From JARFVT01 sp036677425 (lineage in GTDB: Bacteria > Pseudomonadota > Alphaproteobacteria > UBA8366 > Aestuariispiraceae): a stretch of DNA of 64,000 bases. The translations under genes were made by a program, and so were the position numbers. The stretch is from contig JARFVT010000013.1 in the NCBI GenBank assembly GCA_036677425.1, forward strand, positions 1,612,001-1,676,000, written 5' to 3'. Positions 18,009-26,364 of the stretch are shown here, piece by piece; within the stretch, counting starts at the first letter, position 1, and each line of letters starts with the position of its first letter. The notes under the pieces were generated by a model, which saw nothing but the letters and a program-made list of their open reading frames with translations, did not search any database and was not told where the DNA came from.

Positions 18009-19898
18009 ATGAAAGCAGAAAAAAATAGTTTTAAGAGTTTTTCTCGCCGCGCAATTTGTTTGTTTGGTACGCAACTTTTATTAATGTCAGGCCTTGCCAG
18101 CCGTATGTATTATTTACAGGTGGTCGAAACCAAACGATATTCAATGATGGCAGAGGATAACCGCATTAATTTTCGGCTTCTTGCCCCGCCACGCGGGTTT
18201 ATTGTTGACCGCAATGGCGATTATCTTGCCATTAACATTCAAAATTATCGTGTTTTGTTAGTTCCAGAACAGGCGAATAGCGATCATTCAAGCGTTAATG
18301 GTGTATTGGCAAAACTGGCGCAATTAATTGACTTAAATGATAATCAAATTCGTAATATTTTAAAAGAAACAAAAAAACGCCGTGCGTTTGTTCCTGTAAC
18401 CATTCGTGATAATTTATCATGGGAGGAAATCAGCCGCATTGCCATTAATTCACCTGATTTACCCGGCGTTGATATTGATGTTGGGCAATCACGACATTAT
18501 CCATATGGTGAAAATATGGCCCATGTTTTAGGCTATGTCGCCGCCGTATCGGAAAAAGAATTAACTGGTGATCCATTATTAGAATTACCAGGGTTTCGTA
18601 TTGGTAAAAATGGCATAGAACAACGTTACGATTTGGCATTGCGTGGCAAAGGCGGAACAAGCAAAGTCGAAGTCAATGCATTTGGTCGTATAATACAAGA
18701 AGTCGAACGCATCGATGGCAAATCTGGTCATCAAGTGATGTTAACCGTCGATATGCAATTACAAGATTTTATTGGCACAAGAATTAATAAAGAAAATGCA
18801 GCCGCCGTTACTGTTATGAATGTGCATAGCGGTGACATATTGGCATTGGTTTCAACCCCTTCTTTTAATCCAAATTCATTTAGCGAAGGATTAACAACCA
18901 ATGAATGGCATGGTCTTATTAATAACCCATATTCACCGTTAACCAATAAATCAATCGCGGGTCAATATGCCCCTGGATCAACCTTTAAAATTGTTGTTGC
19001 ATTAGCAGCATTAAAATATGGCATTAAACCAAATCATAGTGTTATTTGTAATGGTCATATAACATTAGGTGATCGCAAATTCCATTGTTGGAAAAAACGC
19101 GGTCATGGCAAAAAAGATCTTGTCGGTGCATTACGAGAATCATGTGATATATGGTTTTATGATGTGGCAAAGCGTATTGGCGTTGATAAAATTGCCGAAA
19201 TGGCAAAAATACTTGGCTTGGGTAAAGTAACCGGGCTTGATATTGGTGGCGAGAAACCTGGGCTTATTCCAACAAAAAAATGGAAACGCGATAAATTGGG
19301 AAAGCCATGGCATAAGGGCGAAACATTAATTGTTGGTATTGGTCAAGGCTATGTTTTGGCAACACCATTACAATTGGCGGTTATGACCGCACGGGTAGTT
19401 AACGGCGGCAAGTCTGTTTCCCCTCATTTAACAAAAAAATATATTGATGGTACAGAAATACATGAACGTGTGAATATTAATGAATTCCCCTCGCTTAATA
19501 TTGACCCTGCCCATCTTGCATATGTTATCGATGGTATGGAACAAGTGGTCAATAGCCCGTTTGGAACAGCAAGACGGTCTGCAATCAAGCACCCTGGTTG
19601 GGAAATGGGGGGGAAAACTGGCACATCACAAGTACGAAGCATTAGCAAGGCCGAACGCGAAGAGGGTATAAGAAAAGGTGATGATATAGCATGGCGGTTG
19701 CGTGATCACGCCTTATTCATTGGTTTTGCCCCAATTGATAACCCAAAATATGCAGTATCAGTTATTGTCGAGCATGGCGGCGGCGGATCAAAGGCCGCGG
19801 CCCCTATTGCACGCGATGTTTTAATGGAAATACAACGGCTTGATAATGAATTATTAATCCGCAATCAAGAAAATATTAACCATGTTAAAAAAGGTTAA
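18009..19898 (+). CDS. mrdA: penicillin-binding protein 2, elongation transpeptidase
   Basis: A 629-residue class B PBP: an N-terminal membrane anchor (about residues 15-33), a pedestal domain beginning LLAPPRGFIVDRNGDYLA, and a transpeptidase domain with catalytic SxxK in PGSTFK, SCD as the SxN equivalent, and KTGTSQV. It cross-links peptidoglycan during cell elongation. It lies 15 bases after mreD and 9 bases before rodA. Confidence 0.97.
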   Translation: MKAEKNSFKSFSRRAICLFGTQLLLMSGLASRMYYLQVVETKRYSMMAEDNRINFRLLAPPRGFIVDRNGDYLAINIQNYRVLLVPEQANSDHSSVNGVLAKLAQLIDLNDNQIRNILKETKKRRAFVPVTIRDNLSWEEISRIAINSPDLPGVDIDVGQSRHYPYGENMAHVLGYVAAVSEKELTGDPLLELPGFRIGKNGIEQRYDLALRGKGGTSKVEVNAFGRIIQEVERIDGKSGHQVMLTVDMQLQDFIGTRINKENAAAVTVMNVHSGDILALVSTPSFNPNSFSEGLTTNEWHGLINNPYSPLTNKSIAGQYAPGSTFKIVVALAALKYGIKPNHSVICNGHITLGDRKFHCWKKRGHGKKDLVGALRESCDIWFYDVAKRIGVDKIAEMAKILGLGKVTGLDIGGEKPGLIPTKKWKRDKLGKPWHKGETLIVGIGQGYVLATPLQLAVMTARVVNGGKSVSPHLTKKYIDGTEIHERVNINEFPSLNIDPAHLAYVIDGMEQVVNSPFGTARRSAIKHPGWEMGGKTGTSQVRSISKAEREEGIRKGDDIAWRLRDHALFIGFAPIDNPKYAVSVIVEHGGGGSKAAAPIARDVLMEIQRLDNELLIRNQENINHVKKG

Positions 19899-19907
19899 AA
19901 TGAACTA

Positions 19908-21062
19908 ATGCGACATATTAATGACAATGATATTAGCCCAATGCAAAAAATATGGCATATTAATTGGGGCTTATTATTACTTATCAGCCTAATTGCCTGC
20001 ATTGGTTTTGCCATGCTTTATTCTGCAGCATCTGTCGATGGTGGCGCAGGTAATTGGCATCCATGGGCATATAAACAAGCAACAAGATTTGCAATTGGCA
20101 TTGTTATGATGATTATAATTTCAATTATTGATATTCGCATATGGATGCGATGTGCTTATATAATTTATGCAATTGGCTTAATTTTACTTGTTGGTGTCGA
20201 TGTCATGGGATCGGTTGGCATGGGTGCACAACGCTGGATAGATCTTTATTTTTTCCAATTACAACCGTCTGAAATAATGAAAGTTGCAATGGTTCTAGCA
20301 TTATCACGTTATTTCCACAGCTTTTCATTTGATGAAATTGCCAACCCGTTTATATTAATAATACCGTTAATAATGGTTACATTACCAGTTTTATTAATTT
20401 TACGCCAACCAGATTTAGGCACATCATTAATGTTGGTTATCGGAAGTGGTGTTATATTCTTTTTGGCTGGTGTAAGATTATGGAAATTTGCCTTATTGAT
20501 TGTCATTGGTTTGGCATCTATACCTATAACATGGAATTTTTTACATAGTTACCAAAAACAACGGATTTTAACTTTTCTTGATCCTGAAAGCGATCCATTG
20601 GGTGCTGGTTATCATATCATGCAATCCAAAATTGCCATGGGATCAGGCGGCATTATTGGTAAAGGCTTTATACAAGGATCACAAAGCCAATTAAAATTTT
20701 TACCTGAAAAGCAAACTGATTTTATCTTTACTATGATGGCAGAAGAATTTGGCTTGCTCGGTGGCATAATCTTGATGTCGCTTTATTTATTACTGTTAGT
20801 GTATGGATTATCAATTTCACTTCGAAGTAATAGCCAGTTTGGGCGATTGGTAGGAATGGGCGTTACCACAACTTTTTCACTTTACGTATTTATTAATATT
20901 GCAATGGTAATGGGGGTTATTCCCGTTGTTGGCGTACCATTACCGCTTGTTTCATATGGTGGAACGGCAATGTTAACCGTGTTGGCTGGTTTTGGCATGT
21001 TAATGAATGTTTACGTGCATAAAAATATTAAAATACCACGGCGCGGGTATGATGGGTTATAA
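19908..21062 (+). CDS. rodA: RodA SEDS peptidoglycan polymerase
   Basis: A 384-residue SEDS glycosyltransferase with about ten membrane segments. Family landmarks FFQLQPSEIMKVAMVLALSR, LRQPDLGTSLMLV and VPLPLVSYGGTAML are present; the Asp in RQPDLGTS is the usual catalytic residue region. It works with PBP2 to polymerise and cross-link lateral wall. It is the last gene of the operon; the stop is two bases from the convergent hydrolase end. Confidence 0.97.
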   Translation: MRHINDNDISPMQKIWHINWGLLLLISLIACIGFAMLYSAASVDGGAGNWHPWAYKQATRFAIGIVMMIIISIIDIRIWMRCAYIIYAIGLILLVGVDVMGSVGMGAQRWIDLYFFQLQPSEIMKVAMVLALSRYFHSFSFDEIANPFILIIPLIMVTLPVLLILRQPDLGTSLMLVIGSGVIFFLAGVRLWKFALLIVIGLASIPITWNFLHSYQKQRILTFLDPESDPLGAGYHIMQSKIAMGSGGIIGKGFIQGSQSQLKFLPEKQTDFIFTMMAEEFGLLGGIILMSLYLLLLVYGLSISLRSNSQFGRLVGMGVTTTFSLYVFINIAMVMGVIPVVGVPLPLVSYGGTAMLTVLAGFGMLMNVYVHKNIKIPRRGYDGL

Positions 21063-21063
21063 A

Positions 21064-21858
21064 TTATCGATTTAAAAATTTAATAATATTATCAAGGCAA
21101 CTATTTGGTGTTTCGCTCATCATCATATGGCCGCTATCATTAATTATAACTTGGCTGGCATTTGGCAATTCCTCTAATAATGATTTCGCTGATTTTACTG
21201 GGGCCATTTTATCGCCATCTGCCAATAATAATAATGTTGGGCATTTAACTTGATATGCCATGCCAACCATATCTTTATAATCATCACACGCCTTTAAATC
21301 ATTATATAACACGTCATTTTGGCAGATTTTAATTAGATTTATTGCCGATTTAACCATCCAAATACCATTGGCAATATTGCCGCCCATATGCGCTTTTTCT
21401 CCATGCCCCCAACTGGCAATAAATTCTGCGGCAATGGCATCATTTTCTTTGGCTTTTTGTAATAACATCGGGTGGACTGGCATTGTTGCCGCCATGCCAC
21501 AAAGGATAATAGAAATCACCTTTTTACAATGGTTAGCCGCCGTGGCAAATGCGGTCATTGCCCCCATGGAATGCCCTACCAGCATTGCTTTTTCACATGG
21601 TAGTTGATCGATTAAGCTTGATATAAAATCTGCCATTTGATTTATATCTGATAATGGACTGCCGCCACTACGACCATGGGCAGGAAGATCAATGGCAAAG
21701 ATATTAAAGCCATGATGCGCTAGATATCTGTTTTGTTGTGACCAGACGGAATGATCCATTCCTGCGCCATGAATTAAAATTACCGATGACTGATCAGCAG
21801 AAAATTCTTTGCCGCCAGTATTTATAAATATATCCATGCCATCGATTAATATATTCAT
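21064..21858 (-). CDS. alpha/beta hydrolase
   Basis: A 264-residue alpha/beta hydrolase: oxyanion region LIHGAGMDHSVW, nucleophile elbow GHSMGAM, acid in LLLADGDKMAPV and His in INDSGHMMMSE, so the catalytic triad is complete. The substrate is unknown. Its start shares one base with the metY stop (TAATG), so the two genes are translationally coupled. That suggests a supporting role near sulfur amino-acid metabolism, though this is inference. Confidence 0.88.
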   Translation of the reverse strand: MNILIDGMDIFINTGGKEFSADQSSVILIHGAGMDHSVWSQQNRYLAHHGFNIFAIDLPAHGRSGGSPLSDINQMADFISSLIDQLPCEKAMLVGHSMGAMTAFATAANHCKKVISIILCGMAATMPVHPMLLQKAKENDAIAAEFIASWGHGEKAHMGGNIANGIWMVKSAINLIKICQNDVLYNDLKACDDYKDMVGMAYQVKCPTLLLLADGDKMAPVKSAKSLLEELPNASQVIINDSGHMMMSETPNSCLDNIIKFLNR

Positions 21859-23189
21859 TATACCGATGCCTTATTTACAATCGATGTATTTGCAATATGT
21901 TTTTTTGTAACATATAGGGCGCTTTTTAAATCCACCAATAAATCATCAATATCTTCCAAGCCAACCGACATTCTGATCATATCATCTCCAATGCCCGCAT
22001 CAATTAATTGTTGATCTGTTAATTGTCGATGCGTGGTAGATGCGGGATGCAATACCAGTGATTTTGCGTCACCAACATTTGCTAAATGGCTAAATAATTT
22101 CAATGATTCGATAAATTTAGAACCAGCATCACGCCCTCCTTTGATACCAAAAGACAATATAGAACCAGCACCTTTTGGCATGTAGAGTTTAGCAAGTTGA
22201 TAATCTTTATGGGATTTTAAACCAGGATAATTAACCCATGATATATTTTCATTAGCTTCTAAAAAATCTGCAACTATAAGTGTATTTGAAATATGACGAT
22301 CCATTCGTAAGGGCAATGTTTCTATGCCTTGCAATATATAAAAGGCATTTTGTGGGCTTAAAACTGCGCCAAAATCACGTAATCCTTCGGCTCTTGCTCT
22401 GTTTATAAAGCCTGCCATGCCATATTCCTCGGCAAAGACAATGCCATGATAACCCGCATATGGTTCGGTTAATGTGTGGAATTTATCATTTTGAAACCAA
22501 TCAAAATTACCGCCATCGACCAGAACACCACCCATGGCAATTCCATGCCCACCAAGCCATTTTGTCGCCGAATGCATTATTATATCCGCGCCATATTCCA
22601 GTGGGCGGCAAAGATAGGGCGTATTAAATGTCGCATCAATCATTAATGGTAAGCCCGCATCATGGGCAATATTGGCAATTTTTTTAACATCCAAAATATC
22701 AAGGCTAGGATTACCTAAAATTTCACCAAAAATTAATCTTGTATCATCATTAATTGCTGCCTTAAAGGCATCAGGATCACAAGGGTCAACAAAGCTTGTG
22801 GTGATTCCAAAACGTGGCAATGTTAAGGTAAACATATTTATTGAGCCACCATAAAGCGCCTTTGAGGCAACTATATGACCGCCTTGCCCCATTAATGTGG
22901 TAATTGCCAAAAATAATGCTGCATGACCACTTGCAGTGCATAATGCACCCACACCGCCTTCAAGGGCAGCTATCCTTTCTTCCAATATATTTGTTGTTGG
23001 GTTTGAAATTCGTGAATATATATGACCTTGTTTTTCAAGATTAAACAATGCGGCCGCGTGGTCGCTATCTTCAAATACATATGATGTGGTTTGATAAATT
23101 GGCACAGCTCTGGCACCTGTGTGCGGGTCAGGTTGTTGCCCTGCGTGCAATGCCATACTGTTAAATTTTAAGAAATTTGGGCTAGTCAA
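21858..23189 (-). CDS. metY: O-acetylhomoserine sulfhydrylase
   Basis: A PLP enzyme of the Cys/Met metabolism family that makes homocysteine from O-acetylhomoserine and sulfide. Landmarks: ALHAGQQPDPHTGARAVPIY at the N-terminus, the PLP lysine in HSATKWLGGHG, ATFNTPYLCRPLEYGADI and LVLHPASTTHRQL. The YGG-S loop and 440-residue length favour MetY over MetB/MetZ. I place the start at TTG 23189 because GGAG lies six bases before it; a TTG five codons earlier is possible. Upstream is a 370-base structured gap. Confidence 0.94.
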   Translation of the reverse strand: MTSPNFLKFNSMALHAGQQPDPHTGARAVPIYQTTSYVFEDSDHAAALFNLEKQGHIYSRISNPTTNILEERIAALEGGVGALCTASGHAALFLAITTLMGQGGHIVASKALYGGSINMFTLTLPRFGITTSFVDPCDPDAFKAAINDDTRLIFGEILGNPSLDILDVKKIANIAHDAGLPLMIDATFNTPYLCRPLEYGADIIMHSATKWLGGHGIAMGGVLVDGGNFDWFQNDKFHTLTEPYAGYHGIVFAEEYGMAGFINRARAEGLRDFGAVLSPQNAFYILQGIETLPLRMDRHISNTLIVADFLEANENISWVNYPGLKSHKDYQLAKLYMPKGAGSILSFGIKGGRDAGSKFIESLKLFSHLANVGDAKSLVLHPASTTHRQLTDQQLIDAGIGDDMIRMSVGLEDIDDLLVDLKSALYVTKKHIANTSIVNKASV

Positions 23190-23250
23190 TTTTTGCTCCA
23201 ACAATATATAATTATTAATTATCGATGATAAACCATAGTATATAGAACAG

Positions 23251-23280
23251 TTTAAGGGGTTGCAAAAGCAACCCCTTAAA
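23251..23280. terminator. perfect hairpin upstream of metY
   Basis: 13-bp perfect stem (TTTAAGGGGTTGC / GCAACCCCTTAAA) with an AAAA loop. On the plus strand it is followed by an AT-rich tract with T runs. On the minus strand it would sit in the metY leader, about 60 bases before the start. It could be a terminator on the plus strand or a leader regulatory hairpin for metY. Confidence 0.6.
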
Positions 23281-23320
23281 TAAATATTTATTTATATTTT
23301 TCTCACGCCAAATTATAATG

Positions 23321-23466
23321 GCAATTTCATACCCCTGCTCAACTTACTAGCTGTGCATCCATAGTTTACAACTATGGATATAAAAGGTCAAAAACTTTTT
23401 TATATGGGTAAAAAAATGAGCTGCCCAAAGGCAGCTCAAGTTAATTGAACAGGAGTCTTAAATTGC
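23321..23466. ncRNA. candidate structured RNA between bdhA and metY
   Basis: Nested pairings can be traced by eye: outer stem GCAATTT (23321-23327) with AAATTGC (23460-23466); a second stem CCTGCTCAACTT (23334-23345) with AAGTT..TGAACAGG (23438-23453); inside, hairpins TCCATAGTT-TAC-AACTATGGA and GAGCTGCC-CAAA-GGCAGCTC. This multibranch layout resembles a structured RNA. On the minus strand it would precede metY, which in alphaproteobacteria is often controlled by SAM-sensing riboswitches, but I could not match it to a known SAM riboswitch. Strand and function unknown. Confidence 0.35.
23410..23438 (-). terminator. rho-independent terminator on the minus strand, downstream of bdhA
   Basis: 8-bp GC-rich stem GAGCTGCC / GGCAGCTC with a CAAA loop, extended by one T-A pair, followed on the minus strand by seven T. 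It could end the bdhA transcript after a 135-base 3' region, or an independent small RNA, or act as an attenuator ahead of metY. Confidence 0.7.
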
Positions 23467-23572
23467 CACTAGGTTCAGATAAGGTAGGGTGAAACGAACC
23501 ATAAGTAGACATTTAGTTTATAACAAAATAATCCTAACATAATGTTAATTATTATTAAATTAACATTATTAA

Positions 23573-24355
23573 TTATTGCGCTGTCCAGCCACCATCTACG
23601 GGAATGGCTGTGCCGGTTATTTGAGTTGCCGCAGATGAACATAGAAAAACTGCTATACCACCAATCATAACCGTGGTTGCAAATTCTTTTGATGGCTGTT
23701 TTTCTGACAATAAATTACTCATCGCTTGATCAAGCGATAATTTCATATCTTTAGCCTTGATTGCAATTTGATTTTCAATCAAATCTGTTTTAACCCAGCC
23801 AGGGCAAATAGCATTACAAGTTATGTTTTCTTCGGCTGTTTCCAAACCAACAACCTTTGTTAAGCCAACAACTCCGTGTTTCGCTGCAACATATGCCGCT
23901 TTATTTATGCTCGCAACTAAACCATGTACAGAAGCAATATTAATTATTCTACCCCAATTATTTTTACGCATATATGGCAAGGCATATTTGATTGTATGAA
24001 AAGATGATGACATATTTATTGCAATGATTTTATCCCATTGAGTGCCATCAAACTCATCGATGGCGGCGGTATATTGAATACCAGCATTATTGACTAAAAT
24101 ATCAATAGCACCATGAATATTAATCGTTTCATCAATTAATATTTTTATTTCATCTGGCTTGGACATATCGGCATTATTATAGCTTATATCAACATTAAAT
24201 TCATCACCTATTGCCTTGCGTATATCTTCAATCACCCTTGCTTTGCCAAAACCATTTAACATAATATTCACCCCTTGGGCGGCAAATGATTTCGCAATTC
24301 CAAGGCCAATACCACTGGTAGAACCCGTTATTATCGCTGTTTTTCCTTTTAACAT
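23573..24355 (-). CDS. bdhA: 3-hydroxybutyrate dehydrogenase
   Basis: A 260-residue short-chain dehydrogenase: NAD-binding TGSTSGIGLGIA, NNAGIQ, catalytic Ser in INIASVHG, and Tyr/Lys in YVAAKHGVVGLTKVVGLE. The QYTAAIDEF and CPGWVKTDLIENQI blocks and the GGWTAQ end are those of D-3-hydroxybutyrate dehydrogenase, which oxidises 3-hydroxybutyrate to acetoacetate during polyhydroxybutyrate or ketone use. It lies 11 bases after the DUF1192 gene on the same strand. Confidence 0.93.
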   Translation of the reverse strand: MLKGKTAIITGSTSGIGLGIAKSFAAQGVNIMLNGFGKARVIEDIRKAIGDEFNVDISYNNADMSKPDEIKILIDETINIHGAIDILVNNAGIQYTAAIDEFDGTQWDKIIAINMSSSFHTIKYALPYMRKNNWGRIINIASVHGLVASINKAAYVAAKHGVVGLTKVVGLETAEENITCNAICPGWVKTDLIENQIAIKAKDMKLSLDQAMSNLLSEKQPSKEFATTVMIGGIAVFLCSSAATQITGTAIPVDGGWTAQ

Positions 24356-24366
24356 TATAATTGCCT

Positions 24367-24615
24367 TTATTTATTTTTAAAAAATGATTCGGCAGTATTT
24401 TTTGCCTTATGTTTAATTTCTATCGCCTTATTTGCTCTGATTATTTCTGCAGTTAAATCTTCGATATATTGTTGTAATATTTCTATTGATGATATTTCAA
24501 GATCTACTTCAACAACCATTGTTTTACATAGCTGGGTTTTACATAGCTGGGTTTTACATAGCTGGGTTTTACATAGCTGGGCTTTATGTGGCGGGGTTAT
24601 TTTATTTTTCATCAT
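24367..24615 (-). CDS. DUF1192 family small protein with an N-terminal QLCKT repeat
   Basis: An 82-residue protein. The C-terminal half (ISSIEILQQYIEDLTAEIIR and the following AxxAESFF) is the alphaproteobacterial DUF1192 helix, usually about 60 residues. The front is enlarged by four perfect QLCKT pentapeptides from a 15-bp minisatellite. Start chosen at ATG 24615, which has AAGG upstream; an alternative ATG at 24519 would avoid the repeat but has no ribosome-binding site. Function unknown. It lies head to head with a quinone oxidoreductase, a common context for DUF1192. Confidence 0.75.
   Translation of the reverse strand: MMKNKITPPHKAQLCKTQLCKTQLCKTQLCKTMVVEVDLEISSIEILQQYIEDLTAEIIRANKAIEIKHKAKNTAESFFKNK
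24522..24581. repeat. 15-bp minisatellite, four perfect copies, inside the DUF1192 gene
   Basis: The unit TTTTACATAGCTGGG occurs at 24522, 24537, 24552 and 24567 with no mismatch; a degenerate fifth unit follows. Being a multiple of three, it adds QLCKT units without shifting the frame. Perfect identity suggests recent slippage and probable length variation among strains. Confidence 0.95.
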
Positions 24616-24713
24616 TTTACCTTTATAATATTTGTTTTATATTTTTCTTAATATTATGCTTAAAATCAAGATTAACACAATTGGCAAATATTAGCCTATT
24701 TAAAGGATATTCA

Positions 24714-25736
24714 ATGTCTTCGCCTAAAAATATACCTAAATCAATGCTGGCAATCGAAATATCAAAATTTGGCGCACCAGAAGTTTTGAAAGCAACCACC
24801 AGAAAAATACCAAAGCTCAAAGCCAATCAATTATTAATAAAAACTGCTGCTGCTGGTATTAATCGCCCCGATTGCTTACAGCGTTCTGGCATTTATCCGC
24901 CGCCAAAAGACGCAAGCGATTTACCTGGTTTAGAGGTTTCAGGTGAAATTGTCGCTATTGGTGGTGATGTTGAGGTTAATAATATAAAGAAATGGCAAAT
25001 TGGCGATAATGTAACCGCATTAACCGCTGGTGGTGGCTATGCGGAATTTACAGTTGCCAATGCGGGCCATTGCCTAAGATGGCCAAAAGGGTTTGATGCA
25101 ATTATGGCAGCATCCCTGCCAGAGGTATGTTTTACCGTTTGGTCAAATATTTTTATAACAGGAAATTTGCAAGCTGGTGAAACATTATTAATTCATGGCG
25201 GGGCAAGCGGAATAGGCACAATGGCAATACAAATGGCAAAAAATTTTGGTGCAACGGTTATTGTAACCGCAAGCAGCGATAAAAAATGTCAATTCTGTAT
25301 AAATATCGGAGCAGATCATGCAATTAATTATAAATCAACCGCATGGCAGGATGAAATTAGGACAATAACCGATGGTTATGGCGTTGATGTAATATTGGAT
25401 ATGGTCGCAGGGCCATATATTCAGCATGGCATCAATAGCTTAAAAAGAAATGGTCGATATTTACTACTTGCATTTCTGCAAGGTGCGAGGGCAGATATAA
25501 ATTTTACTAAAATATTAACTAACAGCTTAACAATCAGTGGTTCAACCTTACGCCGGAAGTCTGATATTGAAAAAAATATTATCGCAAAAAACCTTAATCA
25601 ATTCATATGGCCATTGCTTGATAATAATAAGATAACTCCCATTATTGATAGTGTTTTCCCATTATCAAAAGCAGTAGATGCACATCGATTAATGGAAACA
25701 AATAATCATATTGGAAAAATACTTCTGGAAATTTGA
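24714..25736 (+). CDS. NAD(P)H:quinone oxidoreductase, zinc-independent MDR family
   Basis: A 340-residue medium-chain reductase: an N-terminal GroES-like domain (AAAGINRPDCLQRSGIYPPP, GLEVSGEIVAIGG), then the nucleotide fold (LLIHGGASGIGTMAIQMAKN). The catalytic zinc cysteines are absent, as expected for quinone oxidoreductase (PIG3/QOR type). The ORF is open 228 bases further upstream through the antisense of the DUF1192 repeat, but ATG 24714 with AAAGGAT upstream is the sensible start. Confidence 0.9.
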   Translation: MSSPKNIPKSMLAIEISKFGAPEVLKATTRKIPKLKANQLLIKTAAAGINRPDCLQRSGIYPPPKDASDLPGLEVSGEIVAIGGDVEVNNIKKWQIGDNVTALTAGGGYAEFTVANAGHCLRWPKGFDAIMAASLPEVCFTVWSNIFITGNLQAGETLLIHGGASGIGTMAIQMAKNFGATVIVTASSDKKCQFCINIGADHAINYKSTAWQDEIRTITDGYGVDVILDMVAGPYIQHGINSLKRNGRYLLLAFLQGARADINFTKILTNSLTISGSTLRRKSDIEKNIIAKNLNQFIWPLLDNNKITPIIDSVFPLSKAVDAHRLMETNNHIGKILLEI

Positions 25737-25755
25737 ACTGCAAGCACCAATATTT

Positions 25756-25779
25756 AATTTATGATAGTCATCATAAATT
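25756..25779 (+). terminator. AT-rich hairpin after the quinone oxidoreductase gene
   Basis: Perfect 10-bp stem AATTTATGAT / ATCATAAATT with an AGTC loop, then TAGTTTTATTGTATT; 20 bases past the stop. Weak because it has few G-C pairs. Confidence 0.45.
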
Positions 25780-25815
25780 TAGTTTTATTGTATTATTTGA
25801 TTTATCCTTTATAAA

Positions 25816-25835
25816 ATATGATCATATGATCATAT
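25816..25835. promoter_or_regulatory. 20-bp perfect palindrome upstream of clpS
   Basis: ATATGATCATATGATCATAT is self-complementary and contains two GATC sites; 62 bases before the clpS start. It could be an operator in the clpS promoter. No matching regulator known. Confidence 0.35.
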
Positions 25836-25896
25836 GATTAAATATTAAATGAATTGAATATGGATAAATAATTGTAATTTATAGTTTGAGCGGACA

Positions 25897-26316
25897 ATGG
25901 AAAATTTAAAAATTAAAATTTATGATAATAACGGTGATAATAGTGATGATGACAGTGATAGTGATGGCAATAATGACGGTAGTGGCAAGAATCATAAATC
26001 TGATGATGATAAAAAACCCATATCAGATACCGCAACTTTAACCAGAAATGAGACAAAGCTTAAAAAACCATCCATGTATAAGGTGCTATTATTAAATGAT
26101 GATTATACACCAATGGAATTTGTTGTTTCTGTCTTACAAAGCTTCTTTAAAAAAAATATCGAAGAAGCAACCGAAATAATGCTGCATGTGCATCAGCGTG
26201 GTGTTGGCATATGCGGCATCTATACATATGAAATTGCCGAAACAAAAGCCGTCCAAGTAATGGATTTAGCGAAGCTAGAACAACATCCATTGCAATGCCA
26301 AATTGATAGGGTTTAA
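25897..26316 (+). CDS. clpS: ATP-dependent Clp protease adaptor ClpS
   Basis: A 139-residue adaptor that binds N-degron substrates and delivers them to ClpA. The conserved core starts at about residue 58 (MYKVLLLNDDYTPMEFVV) and includes HVHQRGVGICGIYTYEIAETK; the N-degron pocket Asn-Asp and Met are present. The first 55 residues are a long Asp/Asn/Gly/Ser-rich disordered tail, more acidic than usual; ClpS N-tails are threaded into ClpA. It lies 48 bases upstream of clpA. Confidence 0.96.
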   Translation: MENLKIKIYDNNGDNSDDDSDSDGNNDGSGKNHKSDDDKKPISDTATLTRNETKLKKPSMYKVLLLNDDYTPMEFVVSVLQSFFKKNIEEATEIMLHVHQRGVGICGIYTYEIAETKAVQVMDLAKLEQHPLQCQIDRV

Positions 26317-26364
26317 TTAATAAAAACCTGATATATCTATGATAAAAGAAAGGATATAACAGCC

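Noticed and set aside
23205..23572. Known SAM riboswitch upstream of metY
   Set aside because: I looked for the SAM-I, SAM-II and SAM/SAH cores on the minus strand and found no convincing match; only unnamed structure remains.
24486..24713. 5' extension of the quinone oxidoreductase frame with YIAGF repeats
   Set aside because: It is the antisense of the DUF1192 minisatellite and lacks a ribosome-binding site; the enzyme's conserved start fits ATG 24714.
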